Part shown: piece after piece, positions 34,175 through 45,757 of the stretch
Layout: each line of letters opens with the position of its first letter
Position numbering within the stretch: position 1 is the first letter of the stretch
DNA from: Heterohyrax brucei
Lineage: Eukaryota; Chordata; Mammalia; Hyracoidea; Procaviidae
Reading direction: 5' to 3'
NCBI GenBank assembly: GCA_028571685.1
Contig: CM053164.1
Location: forward strand, 34,708,501 to 34,772,500
Length of the DNA stretch: 64,000 nt
Made by a program: the position numbers and the translations under genes
Notes under the pieces: model-generated
The model's input: only the letters and a program-made list of their open reading frames with translations
The model's database searches: none
Told to the model about the DNA's origin: nothing

Positions 34175-35607
34175 TCTTACATGAATAGAAGGGCAAATTT
34201 CAAGAATAAATTTGATTCATGGAACACAAAGGAGAAAAGGCCAGATAAGCTATATGGTAAAATCAAGGACTTTGTACATGAAGTATGCGAAAGGTCATTC
34301 AAAAGACAGGAAAGGGTGGGGGAAAAAAAATGAATGTCAGAAGAGACTCTGAAACTTCCTCCTAAAGTAGCTAAAGTAGCTACTAAAGGAAATAGCTAAA
34401 GCAAGCAGTCATGATGAAGTGAACGAGTTGAACAGAAGACTTCAAAGGGCAGCTTGAGAAGACAAAATATTATAATGAAATGTGCAAAACTGGGAGTTAG
34501 AAAACCAAAAAGGTAAGAAATACCAGACATTTCTCAAGCTGAAAGAACTGAAGTACAAAGTCAAATGTCAAGTTACAATGCTGAAGATTTCAGGGAGAAA
34601 ATACTGAACAACTCAAGAAGTACCAAAAGAAGATGGAACAGCAAGGAACCAGCCACTGTAGCAAAAAGAATTAGTAGATGCTCAGTCATTTCAAAGTGTA
34701 ACATTTGATCAACAACTGATGGTACTAAGGAAGATGCTGAAACTGCACTTAAGGCATTAGCAAAAAGCAAGGCTCCAGGAATTGACAGAATATCAGTTGA
34801 GATGTTTCAACAAGTGATGCAGTGCTGGAGTTTCTTGCTTATCTATGCCAAAAAACTTGGAGGACAGCTGTCTGGCCAACTGACTGGAAGAGATCCATAT
34901 TTGTTCCCATTCCAGAGAAAGGTGATCCAAAAGAATGTGGAAACTATCAAACAATATCATTAATGTCACTCACAAGCAAAATTACGCTTCAAATCATTTA
35001 AAAGGGGTTGCAGCTGTACATCAACAGGGAACTGCCAGAAGTTCAAGCCAGATTTAGAAGAGGACATAGAATAAGGGATATCATTGCTGCTGTCAGATGG
35101 CTGATAGCTGAAAGCTGAAAGCAGAAACCAGAAAGCTGTTTACCTGTGTTTTATTATCTATGCAAAGCATTCAACTGTATAGATCATAACAAATTATGGA
35201 TGACATTGTGAAGAATGTAACTTCCAGAACACTTGTGTTTATGAGGAATCTGTACATCAACCAAGAGGTAGTCATTAAATATACCATGGACTGGCAGGAG
35301 GACAGATTTATTTTGGAAGCTGTACAGCCAGAAATGCTCCTTGGAAGTATGATGAGACTATGCCACACATTCTTTAGACATATTGTTGTAAGGTACCAAT
35401 CCCTAAAGAAGGACACCATGCTTGGTAAGTAGAGAGTCACTGAAAAAGAGGAAGACCTTCAATTAAATGAACTGATGTTGTAGCTGCCAACAACGGCTCA
35501 AGCATAACTGTGATTGCGAGAATGACACAGGGCCAGGCAGCGCTTCATTCTGTTTTACATAGGATCACTATGAATCAGAATCTACTCGACAGCACTGGGC
35601 AAAAAAT
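34175..35607 (+). mobile_element. RTE LINE with internal deletion
   Basis: Plus-strand RTE from the linker after the endonuclease ('tcaagaataaatttgattca') through RT blocks ('KALAKSKAPGIDRISVEMFQ' about 34752-34812, 'RRGHRIRDIIAAVRWLI' about 35058-35108) to the terminus ('atgaatcagaatctactcg' at 35571). Near 35278 the sequence jumps from 'NLYINQEVVI' to the 'tataccatggactggcag' block, which removes about 600 bases including the YADD catalytic site. It has multiple stops. Confidence 0.85.
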
Positions 35608-35879
35608 TTGTCTACAACATAACTCAGACTCCGTAACAAAAGACAAAATGCGTATTTCCCAAGCTGAAATTGCTTTACACAAATTCCTAATGCTAATGAT
35701 CACAAACTGAACAAAAGAATGCTCATTTTCTGCCTAAAGAAATTCAAAAACCCTCAGCACACAGTGATTCAAGAAAGATTCAATTTATTAGTAGTACATA
35801 CCATTTGATGTCTTAACTGTGATTAAATCATTAAAGATTTTGTAAAAACAAGAAGAAAATTTTTTACTTATAGCATGCT
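35608..35879. other. unassigned sequence
   Basis: No recognisable repeat or coding signature. It lies between an RTE terminus and an old L1. Confidence 0.4.
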
Positions 35880-36235
35880 AAAAATGAAAGAACTGTGTAA
35901 AACTAAAATATATACAGTGACATACATAGACCGATGAAACAGAATTGAGAACTCAGTCATAAATCTCTCCTCCTCTGGACTGCTATGAATCAGAGAATAG
36001 ACCCCATAGCAGTTTGGTTTAGTTTTTTTCTTTTCTTTTCCTTCTTTCTTCTTCTTTTTTTTTTTATCAGCAGCTGATCCTCTACAAAGGCCAAAGTCCT
36101 TTAAATGAGGAAGAAATTGTCTCTTCAACAAACAGCAACAGGCAAACTGTAAAAACAATGAAAGGGGACTCAAACCTCACACCATACAGAAATACTAACT
36201 CAAAATGCACCAAAAAACTAAACATAATTTTTTTG
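35880..36235 (+). mobile_element. L1 element K, ORF2 part
   Basis: L1 ORF2 phrases 'gaccgatgaaacagaattg', 'caacaaacagcaacagg', 'caaacctcacaccatacag' and 'aactcaaaatgcacc' in order on the plus strand. A short SINE tail interrupts it at 35971-36066. The sequence stops at about 36235 and appears to resume at about 36690 in register. Confidence 0.75.
35971..36066 (+). mobile_element. AfroSINE tail fragment
   Basis: 'gctatgaatcagagaatag', 'cagtttggtttagttttttt' and a T-rich terminus match the SINE 3' end. The head is missing. Confidence 0.65.
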
Positions 36236-36689
36236 CTACTATTGAATTAATGATGTACTAGTCAGTATTTATGCCTTTAGACCTCAGAGATAAGACAGTA
36301 TTCCACTTCTATGACTTAGCATCAAGGTGGGCTCCTTTTGAAATACGTGGAGCTCAGCAGACCAGAGTTGGAACTTCGTTGTTGTATAGGGTGAGCTCTA
36401 TTAGATGATGCTTCCTGACATATTAGTTTTATTTTTGCCCTTCATTTTTGTGTGATAAGGCTAGCAAGCATAACTGTGACTTTATTGTGTGATAGTTAAG
36501 AAGCCCTGATGAATTTGTTTTGGTTTCCCTGTGGTGTGTTTGGAAAACCAGAGGTTCTCCATGTAGCCTAATGGAAAGGGGCCTGCAATAAATTATCTGT
36601 ATAGCTCTCATTGGTATATTGTCATGTTGTGTCACAGTGCTACTTACCTCTTTGGTGGCTTATATTATATTATATTTCTGAAAATTCAT
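36236..36689. mobile_element. unidentified ~450-bp insertion in L1 K
   Basis: L1 K sequence is in register on both sides ('actaaacataa' before and 'ctaaaaactataaacat' after), so this block is an insertion. It starts with a T-run on plus, which could be a reversed poly(A). Imperfect 'ccaaaaaactaaa' and 'ccaaactaaaaact' flanks could be a duplication. The interior has no L1, RTE or SINE landmark and no open frame that I recognise. Confidence 0.4.
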
Positions 36690-37188
36690 ATTCCAAACTA
36701 AAAACTATAAACATAGTTAGTAAGCATGCCTTCCAATACTGAAAATACATGCCATCAAAAAAAAAAAAAAGAAAGAAACAGTGTAATAATAAAAGGGATA
36801 AAAACTATAAAGATCATGGAAGAAACAATAGGAACAATGCTAGAGGTCCTAATCTATGATGTAATAGAATACCAAACATAACTAAAAGTGCATAAACAGC
36901 AGAAAAGGAACTAGATAAATGATACTCCCTAAGAATGAAACTCTTTTGCTTTTCAAAATAATTCTCCAAAAGAGCAAAAACAGAACCTACAGACTGGGTA
37001 AAAACATTGTCTACAACATAACTGACAGAGAACAAATCTGTAAAATTCATAGAAAACTTCAACACCTCAACAACAAAAAGACAAATGGTACAATTTGAAA
37101 ATGGACAAAGGATATGAACAGACACTTTACCACAGAAGACACTCAAGGGGCTAGTAAGTGCATGAAGAAATTTTCATTGTCACTAATC

Positions 37189-37225
37189 ATTGCTTGTTGC
37201 CATCCAGTCAATTCTAACTCACAGA
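37189..37225 (-). mobile_element. very short SINE/RTE tail
   Basis: 'ttgttgccatccagtcaat' and 'ctaactcacagagaccc' is the reversed common SINE/RTE tail, interrupting the L1 phrase 'tcactaatcatt..gcaaatcaaaac'. It is only about 37 bases long, so SINE and RTE origin cannot be told apart. Confidence 0.6.
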
Positions 37226-37814
37226 GACCCAATATGCAAATCAAAACTACAATGAGATACCATCTTACCCTGACAATAATGTCGTCAATCAAAAAAGCAG
37301 AGAAGAACAAATGTCGGCAAGGTTATGGAGAGATTGAATCTCTTATACACTGCTGGTAGGAATGTAAAATGGTACAACCACTATAGAAAAGGATATAATG
37401 CTTCCTTAAAAAGTTAGAAATAGAACTACCCAATTATCCAGCAATCCCAATCCTGTGTATACACCCTTGGAAAAATAAAAGCCATGACACTAGTAGACAC
37501 ATGCACAGTTGTGTGCACTGCAGCACTATCATAACAGCAAAAAGACAGAAGTAATCTAAGTGTCCATCAACAGATAAAAAAATAAACATACTGTAGTACA
37601 TACACACAATGGAGCAACATGCAGAGATAAAGAATGAAGGTGAATCTGTGAAATATCTTACAACATGAATGAATCTGAAGGATATTATGCTGACAGAAAT
37701 GGTCCATCACAAAAGGACAAATATTGTGTGAAATCACTACTATAAAAAAATAAGAAAAGGTTTATATACAGGCAGAAAAATCCTTTGAGAGGTGCTAGAT
37801 ATGAGAGGGTTAAA

Positions 37815-37985
37815 CCAAAAATCAAACCTGTTGTCGATGAGTCAATTCTGACTCATAGTGACCCTATAGGACAAAGTAGAACTGCCCCATAGGGTTTCCA
37901 AGTAGCACCTGATGGATTTGACTGCTGGCCTCTTTGGATAGCAGCCATAGCACTTAACTACTGCATCATCAGGGTTTCCATGGAA
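37815..37985 (-). mobile_element. AfroSINE, short form
   Basis: Reversed tail 'gatgagtcaattctgactca', 'gccccatagggtttccaag' and reversed tRNA-like head 'cttaactactgcatcatcag', ending at 'ggtttcca'. Nearly full length, inside the L1 K 3' region. Confidence 0.9.
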
Positions 37986-39175
37986 AGGCTAGGAAGGAGA
38001 AATTAATAGCTGGATAGGAGACGTGTTAGTATTGTTGAAGAGAAAGGCAATACGCAATAAGGCGGAAGTCAGCACATGACCAAGTCAGAGGAAGACACTG
38101 AGAGCAATGTAAGAATAAAGGGCAGCTATGATAATTACCATAATTACATAGGCAATCCTGCACTAATACTATTAATAAATGATAATTTATGAATTGATAC
38201 ATAGATGGATAGGTACACAAAAGAGGTACGGAAGGGTTTAAAGGAGTGTGTTCTTCTACAGATATAAGTTTGTGAATATTTGTACGTTTATAATTGTAGA
38301 TGTTGCATGTATATTAATATAGATAGCAGAGTACACAAGGAGCATAGCCATGGAAACTTCTTAGACATAACCAAGCACCTTCCAGGAAAAATTCCCAGGC
38401 TGAAAGGTGAAGGACTATAGACAAAGAGGACATCTATGTCACTTGGTGCAACATAATTCATAGACATTAGTCTGCATCTTACTTTAATGAATAGCATCTG
38501 AGGTCTTAAAAGCTTGTCAGTGGCCATCTAAGATTCAACTAGTGGTGTCTTCCCATACAAAGAACAGGAGAGGAAAGAAAATTAAAGACTTCATAGATCA
38601 ATAATCCAAAGGACTAATGGACCACATAAACCACAGTTCACACAGCCCTGAAACCAGAAGAGCTAGATGCTGTCTTTCAGCCACTACAGACCACTCTGGG
38701 ACTGCAACAGCGGGTCCTGGGCAGAAGAGGAAAACAATGGAAGAATGAAAACAAAAAGCTCAAATTTACAAGAAAGTCCACACTCAGTGGTCTGATGGGA
38801 ACCCTGCCCCACCCGCTCCAGGGTATGGTACTGAAACGCCCTTCTGAACTGAAACTAGGGCCATTACCAGAGAGTACCTTTCAGGAAACCAACAAAATTA
38901 AATAAACAGTAATATCTGAGAGAAACATGTTCTCTAGGGCAATGAATTATGAGACAAGGAGGACAACATTGCCCAAAAGCAAAGATGAGAAAAGATGCCT
39001 GGGTGAGAGTAAAAATCCAGATGAAAGAAAACTGAAAACACAGGGCAGGAATGGGAAGAGGGTTACCACACTGTGGGGAATGCAATCAATGTCATGGAAC
39101 ATTTTATGTATAAACTATTGAAGAGGAAACTCTTCTGCTCTGTAAACTGTCACCGCAGAATACAAAATTTAAAAT

Positions 39176-39434
39176 ACAGGAAATATAGTAATTTGTTGTA
39201 ATATTTGTTTTCTGATCATTAAACTGTGATATCTTTTGAATTGTTCATTTATAGTTGTATTCTTTATTATGAAATAAACACCAAAACGGAGGCACGAGCC
39301 ATTTAAAGAATTGGTGAAAGCCTGGTTTTTGCTGTAGGAGATCAACAGAATTTTACGTTGATATATGAAACAACTAAATTGACAGGCATGGTAAAGAATG
39401 CAGAATCAGGGCAAATAATGCAATCTACCATATG
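39176..39434. other. unassigned AT-rich sequence
   Basis: No repeat or coding signature seen. Confidence 0.4.
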
Positions 39435-39597
39435 TGGGAGGCCTGGTGGTACAGTGGTTGAGACCCCAGCTGCTGATCAAATGATCAACAGCTTTAATTC
39501 TCCTTTCCATAGGGCAGTTCTAGTCTTCTATAGGGTTGCTATGAGTTGGAATCGACTCATTGGCAAAGGGTTTGGTTTGGGTTTCTTTACAGCTACA
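39435..39597 (+). mobile_element. AfroSINE, short form
   Basis: 'ggcctggtggtacagtggtt' head with A box, 'tatagggttgctatgagttg' and 'gaatcgactcattggc' tail, ending in 'gggtttggtttgggtttctt'. Confidence 0.9.
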
Positions 39598-39631
39598 GAA
39601 ATCCCAGTGGTCTCTGTAGAAGCAGCAGCAA

Positions 39632-41391
39632 TTCTTTCTTTAATTGTGCTTAAGTGAAAGTACACTATCCAGATTCATTTTGCATGCATACACATCTGCA
39701 CCTCCTTCTGCTCTCCTTGCCCTGTGACAACACTCTTCCCTTGCATTCCCTTGCATTCCCTTGCTGTATCCTCTTAACAAGCTCCTGTCCTCTCCTCTCT
39801 ACCTTCTTCTCTCCCATCTATAAAGAGAGCAGCAGGACAGTATCTTTAAAAGTATAGAGCCAGAAAGTACACACACCATATTGTCACATGGTATCCCCAA
39901 GTCCAGTCCTTTTTTTTGTCTTAAGAGTTGACCTCGGTAGTGTTTTCTGGTCAGGGGCAGCAGCAGGTCTACAGCCATGCTCCTGGAGGATCCCTTGGGC
40001 TGTCAGACCAACATTTGTGGTCTTTTAGTAGAGTTCTTGAGCTGCACCTCCCTTTTTCTCGTGTTGCCACAGGGAATCAACATTGTAGGCCCCATCACAG
40101 CTGTCTGGTAACAAAGCATCATCTGGTTCTCTGGTCACATGTTGATACACTCTGCCGTTCACATGGATCCTTCTGTCTCCTGATCTCTTTTTCCCTCATG
40201 TCTTTGTTGTTCTTGGTGATCATCTGTTTTGATGAGTTGGAGTTATTTGGTGTACCTCAGATGGCAGCTTCTTAGTTTTCAAGACCCCAGACACCACTCA
40301 CTAATATGGGGTGCAGAAGACTCTCTTAACAATAGTCCATTTATGCCAGTTGGCCTTGATGTCCACTGAGAGCACGGTTTTAAGACCCCACCCCTACTAC
40401 TCTATCCTTGTAGTAACAGATTGAGTTTAGAAGAGCTTTCAGTTTATGTTGCAGTCTTGTTAAGTTGATTTACTTTCTACTGTGTGTTGTCAGTGCTTTC
40501 ACCTAACCAAATTTGTATCAACTATCTAATCTATGACCAACCCTTTCCCACCTTCCCTACCCTTGTAGCTATCAAAGAGTCATTTCTTCTGTACACAAGC
40601 CTATTTTTAAGTCCTTATAGCAGAAGTCTCGTACAATATTTGTCCTTTTGCTGCTGACTCAGCATAATGTCTCCCAATTGAAATCAGATTACGAGATGCT
40701 TCTTAGAATTGTCATTGTTCTTTATCATCGCATAGTGTTCCATTGAGTATGTGTACAGTTTTTACCCATTCATCTGTTGATGGGTGTCTTGGTTGATCCT
40801 GTCTTTTTTGGTATTGTGGACAGTGCTGCAATAAACATTTGTGTGCATATGTCTGTTGGTATGACAGGCTTTGTGTCTGTTGGTGTGACAGGCTTTGTGC
40901 CTGTAGGATATATACCAAGAAGCAGGATTACTAAGTCAAGTGGTGTATCTATTTCCAGCTTTTTGAGGAAGCACCAAATTGCTTTCCAAATAGGTTGTAC
41001 CTTATAGCAATCCCACCAGCAGAGTTTAAGAGAGTTCGGATCTCTCCACAGCCTCACCAGAACTTGTTGTTTTTTGTTTTTTGGATTATGACCAACTTTG
41101 TTGGGGTGAGATGGTATTTCATTGTAGTTTTGATTTGGATTTCTCTGATAGCTAATGATCATGAACATTTCCTTATGTGTCTTTTGGCTGCCTTCATGTC
41201 CTCTTTTGTGAAGTGTCTGTGTGTCTCCTTTGCCCATTGCTCAATCGGGTTATTTACCTTTTTCTTATTGATATTTTGCAGTACTTTGTAGATTAAAAAG
41301 ATCAGATGTCAATCTGACATATAGTTACCAAATATTTTTTTTTTCCCATTCTGTAGGTGGTATTTTAACACTTTTGACGAGTAAAAGTTTT
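39632..41391 (-). mobile_element. L1 element E, 3' end
   Basis: Minus-strand L1 tail: a degenerate T/C-rich end at about 39632, about 1 kb of 3' UTR (landmarks 'ccctgtgacaacactcttcc' and 'aagaccccagacaccactc' on plus, matching 13040 and 13580), then the ORF2 C terminus. It contains the 'ccaaatatttttt..ccattctgtaggtgg' stretch (about 41328-41360) that is present in L1 A but joined there to a deletion. A second, older L1 tail begins at 41392. Confidence 0.85.
40615..41391 (-). pseudogene. L1 ORF2 C terminus (element E)
   Basis: The long minus frame 40770-41237 covers 'NPNQNYNEIPSHPNKVGHNP', 'WCFLKKLEIDTPLDLVILLL', 'GIYPTGTKPV' and 'TDICTQMFIAALSTI'. A small in-frame tandem duplication is visible: 'TGTKPVTPTDTKPVIPTD' repeats the TKPV.PTD unit, from a 24-base repeat near 40850-40905 (tgttggt-tgacaggctttgtg). 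One of the longest frames in the window; not functional. Confidence 0.85.
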
Positions 41392-42785
41392 TTGTTTTTT
41401 TTTTTTTTTTAATTTTTAGATGGAGGTTAGTAGAGCAAACTAGCTTCTCACTAAACAGTACACGTATTGTTTTATGACATTGGTTAACAACCCCACAACA
41501 GGCTGACACTCTCCCTACTCAACTTTGAGTTCCCTATTACCAGTCCTGTCCCCTCCTGCCTTCTAGTCCTTGCCCCTGGACTGGTCTGCCTCTTTAGTCT
41601 TCTTTTGTTTGATGGGCCTGTCCAGTCTTTGGCTGAATGATATATAAACCTCATGGGTGACTTTATTACTGATCTGAAAGGGTATCCAAAGCCATAGTCT
41701 TAGGCTTTCATCAGCTTCTATCAGGCCAGTTAATTCTGTTCTTGCTTTTTGAGTTAGAATTTTGTTCTACATTTTCCTTCAGCTCTGCCTGGGACCCTCT
41801 TCTGTGATGCTGACCAGGATCATCAGTGATGGCAGCAATGGATTCAGTCTGCTGGAGGCCATTATAGGTATTATTCATTGGTCCTTGGGACTAATCTTTC
41901 CCATGTATCTTTAGTTTTCTGTATTTTTCCTTGCTCCTAAAGAGTTGAGACCAGTAGAGTATCCTAGGTGGCTGCTCACAAGCTTTTAAGACTCCAGACA
42001 CTACTCACCAAAGTAGAAGTTAGAACACTTCCCTCATAAACTATGTGACGCCAACTGAACTAGTTCCTCCCTAAGAGCATAGTCCCCACAGCCCTCATCC
42101 CAGCAATTTGGTCCCTCAGGGAGTTTGGTCATGTATGTGAAGCTTCCATGACCTTGCCTTGGACAAGTTGGGCCAGCTTCCTCAACACTGTGTGCTGCCT
42201 TCCTCTTCACCAAAGTTACCACTTACCTGTTGTCTATTTAGCATTTTTTCTGTCACCATTTCTTCCATTCCTGGCAACCTTCGAAGCGTGTTTACTTTTA
42301 TATGTAAACCTTTAAATGAGTTTTTACACTAGCAGTCTCATACAATATTTGCCCTTTTGTAATTTAATTGTTTCATTTAGCATAATGCCTTCATTTCCTC
42401 CATGTTAGGAGACATTTCATTCACTGTTTCATCTTTATTATTTATTGTTGTGTAATACTCCATTGTGTGTCTGTACTACAGTTCGTTTATTCATTCATCT
42501 GTTGATGGGCTCTAAGTTGTTTCCAACTTTTTTGCTGTTGGGAACAATGCTGTGATACACATAGGTTTGCATATGTCTATTCATGTGACAACTTTTATTT
42601 CTCTAGGATACAGTCCTAGGAATGGAATTACTGGATCATATGGTATTTCTATTTCTAGCTTTCTAAGAAAGAGCCATATTGTCTTCCAAAATGGTTGTAT
42701 CATATTTCATTCCCAGCAGCAGTACATAGAGTTCTGATCTCCCCACAGCCTCCCCAACATTTGTTATTTCCTGCTTTTTGTGAAT
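41392..42785 (-). mobile_element. old L1 3' end (element M)
   Basis: Begins with a long T-run (41392-41412), then an older L1 3' UTR type, and from about 42330 ORF2-derived sequence: 'tacaatatttgcccttttg', 'attccattgtgtgtctgta' on plus, 'ttgatgggctctaagttg', 'ggaattactggatcatatgg', 'ccccacagcctccccaac'. It is 5'-truncated at about 42785. The 'cttttaagactccagacac' block near 41983 is shared with the other L1 3' UTRs here. Confidence 0.8.
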
Positions 42786-45029
42786 CGAGCGACAGCAATT
42801 CTTGAGCCTTTATATGGTATCATGATTATTCTGATTCAGCCACACATTTGTACCTTTTCTTGTCTCTTAGTTACAATTCTCAAAAGGAAGAATCTGACTG
42901 GAAGAGCCTGGCTTATGCATAGTTTCCCTGGGAGCAGAGACACATTCTGGTCCAAACAGGGCATCTTAAAAGGAAATGGAACCCAGGTGCAGTAATCAAA
43001 AACCCAGTGTAGGCTTCTTTTGGATGACATCATGTTTTGTTGGAAAAAATCTTGGCAGCAAGTCATTTGGCTTCTCCAGGTGGCAACTTCCCCTTGACAT
43101 GTACACATTTTCTTTTCCAAACAGAATCACACAAAATGCTTTACAATTGCTACTGCCCATTTGACCATGGCTAGAGAATGATCTAGCCTTTGCCTCAAGA
43201 AAATTGAAAACAGTTCATGAAATGATTTATATCTTTGGTCACTCATCAACACCTGAACCCAGCCACAGCTTGCCATTTACCTAACTATTGGGCCCCTTAG
43301 GTCTTACAGAGGACAGAAAAGCAGAATTTGGAGACTCAACTCAGTTTTTAGAGATACATCTAGAAGTAAACAGGTAGTGTGTTGGTGGCACCATTTTTTC
43401 TTACATCATTATTTTTATCCATCTCAAATTTTCATTACCTAGAGAAAGCTGACAATCCAAAAGAAAAATGAGGTCAAAATCACAAAGCAGTTTTATTATT
43501 TTTTTCTAATACAATGTTTCTGTTGTTGTTCAAATGTAAAACCACCCACAAGATACAGAGAAAATTTGAATGTGTTGACGGAGGGTGGAAATTATCTATC
43601 AAATAAGTTGACAAAATACATTTCAATCTATTGTCATTATCTTGAAGGAAATGATACCATTTCAGCTGACAATTTACAGAATGAGCAATGAGACGCTGGT
43701 TCTGTTTAAGGTATCATTTTCCTTATGGGAAGACACTAGGGAGAATACAGAGGAACCCTAAGTGTGAGCCTCCCTCCATATGAGCCAATTATGGAAAACA
43801 CAACATAACCTAATGTCTAAGCTCTATGTACATGATATATTGTTACTTTGTTCAAGGGCCTTGAGGCAAAAGAAAAATCAAAATAATTTTTACAATGGCA
43901 CCTGTTTGAAAATAAGCAATTTATTCCATCCTTATAAAATATTGATGGATTTCAAATGGGTGTCCTTGAATAAGGCCATTTCATTTCAGTTCTCCACTGA
44001 GGATAGGTTAGTTAGAGAAAACTCTAGACTTATTTTCCTGCTAATTGAATACACTTCCCAGCCTTTTGTAAAAAAGCAGCCACCCAATAACTTTATTTAC
44101 TAAACTTCATTCTTAATGATTCTGCCTTAGTAGTCATACAAGCAAAAACCCATGCATCATTTCACCCTTTTGAATAGAGAGGAATCACTTCCATGCAATA
44201 AAATAATTTGATTTCCATCGAGAAAATGTATTTCAAAAAACCCAAGAGATTGAAAGAAACTATTACTTTTTATTACCCATATCATAATGTTCATCTTAAT
44301 TACTGCTAAAGCAGGTTCACAGATGTAGTCTAATTGAATATATGACTTTTTAATTGAAAGGGAGAAAAGTATGAGATTTGAGTTCTAACAATAGGTTGAG
44401 ACTCCAGTTAAATCTCTTCCTTCCAACAAGCTTTTCTAGGAGAATTGAGGCGCTTAGAAAGGACCTATTTGTTGGCTATCAACAATATATAAACAGAGCA
44501 TTTTGGAATTTGGATAAACGAACCTGTGTTCTATTATCACAACAAGGTTTACAGCCAGATCAAGGTGACAGGGTACTGTTCTCAATGCTGCCTCTGACAT
44601 TTTGATCAATTGTTACTTAAACATTTCACACTTGAAACAAAGAAAAGATCAGATCCTTGCTTACCTCACTTGGATAGTCTGATGGTCAATCTGTCTTCAC
44701 ACACTCTTATGAGAGAGTACTCTATAATTCAGTGTCTTCTGGGCCCCGATTGCAAAGCTGTTTCATGGAAGATCAAACTTCTAAGGTATTTATGCCAGCA
44801 AGGTCAATGCTTCAGGCCCTTTGAAATTATACTTCCTAATAAGAAAAAGCATCAGAAAGGTGAGGACAGCTATGCTACTCTGTTAACATCCCCCGTGCTT
44901 GGAGAACAGTACAGATTCCTAGCAGTTCATCTGGGATACTTTGGACCAGTAAAAATCAATTAAGATTTCTGGATCATTACTTACCCCCTTACAACACAGT
45001 CTTAACCTTTTATGTATTCTTATTTAACA
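42786..45029. other. repeat-poor block 1
   Basis: About 2.2 kb with no repeat family I recognise. Composition is balanced and complexity high, for example 43600-43760 and 44020-44180, with AT-rich homeodomain-like ATTA/TAAT cores. The longest frames (44378-44605 and 44610-44963, plus) have no similarity I recognise, no splice-site support and no codon pattern to suggest a gene. It may contain conserved noncoding sequence; this cannot be decided without alignment. Confidence 0.4.
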
Positions 45030-45290
45030 ATGATCAATCTATTCTTTTTTATAATTATAAAAGTATAGATACCACAACATTTGCCAATTCAACATCTTTC
45101 AAGGGCACCATCAATGACACTAATTACATGATGGTGGGTAACCACCACTGATATTTATTGCCAATGTTCCATCACCATAAACAGAAACTCAGAGTTCCCT
45201 AAACAATGATTTTCCCTTTCTCCCTTCCTCCCTTCTGCCCCTGGTCAATCTATTTTAGAGGGCCTAAGCTATTTTGATACAAATTATGGG
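45030..45290 (-). mobile_element. old L1 3' fragment
   Basis: On plus, 'caacatttgccaattcaaca', 'gacactaattacatgatg', 'ttccatcaccataaacaga' and 'cttctgcccctgg' follow the order of the reversed 3' part of old L1M/L1ME elements. Highly diverged. Confidence 0.55.
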
Positions 45291-45317
45291 AAGGAACCTC
45301 CTGATATTACTTATATA

Positions 45318-45520
45318 GGAATCCTTGAGTAGAGCAGTTAAGCTCTTGACCACTAGCTGAAAGGTTTATAGCTGGAACACATCCAGAGACTCTCCAGAAG
45401 ACAAGCCTGGTGTGATCTATTTCTGAAAGATCATTGCCTGGAAAACCCTATGGAGTACAGTTCTACTTTGCACACATGGGGTCTCCATGAGTCAGAATTG
45501 ACTTGAGTGCAACAAACAAT
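45318..45520 (+). mobile_element. AfroSINE, long form
   Basis: 'gcagttaagctcttgacca' head, 'gacaagcctggtgtgatct' central block of the long form, 'aaaaccctatggagtacag', and tail 'catgagtcagaattgactt' running into 'gcaacaaac'. Confidence 0.85.
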
Positions 45521-45589
45521 GGTATTATTGCTGTGTTATTGCTACACGTTTCATCTGTAATAACTAGTATTTCCCACATTTGTGTTCCT

Positions 45590-45757
45590 TTTGGAAACCG
45601 TGGTGGCATAATGTTTTAATGTTAGAGCTGCTAACTGAAAGGCTGGCAATTTGAATTTACTGTGCCCTCCTCGGAAACTCTATGGGGCAATTCTACTTTG
45701 TCCTACAGGGTTTCCATGAATCAGAATTAACTCGATGGCAATGGGATGGGTTTTCCC
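45590..45757 (+). mobile_element. AfroSINE, short form
   Basis: 'ggaaaccgtggtggcataat' head, 'gaaactctatggggcaat', 'catgaatcagaattaact' tail and 'atgggatgggtttt' terminus, 70 bases downstream of the long-form copy in the same orientation. Confidence 0.9.

Larger units (their letters stand above)
36690..39175 (+). mobile_element. L1 element K, ORF2 C terminus and 3' UTR
   Basis: ORF2 continues ('tggacaaaggatatgaac', 'gcaaatcaaaactacaatg', 'ggtaggaatgtaaaatgg', 'aacatgaatgaatctgaa') to about 37750. A 3' UTR of more than 1 kb of the same type as 55670-56660 follows. Landmarks are 'ctgaggtcttaaaagcttg' near 38500, 'aaaggactaatggacc' near 38611 and 'ggggaatgcaatcaatgtca' near 39076. SINE sequence interrupts at 37189-37225 and 37815-37985. 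The reading frame is heavily broken. Confidence 0.8.

Noticed and set aside
44378-44605. 75-codon open frame just upstream
   Set aside because: Same reasons; the two frames show no sign of forming one gene.
44610-44963. 117-codon open frame in the repeat-poor block
   Set aside because: No recognisable protein family, no supporting splice sites or promoter, and a length reachable by chance in 64 kb read in six frames.
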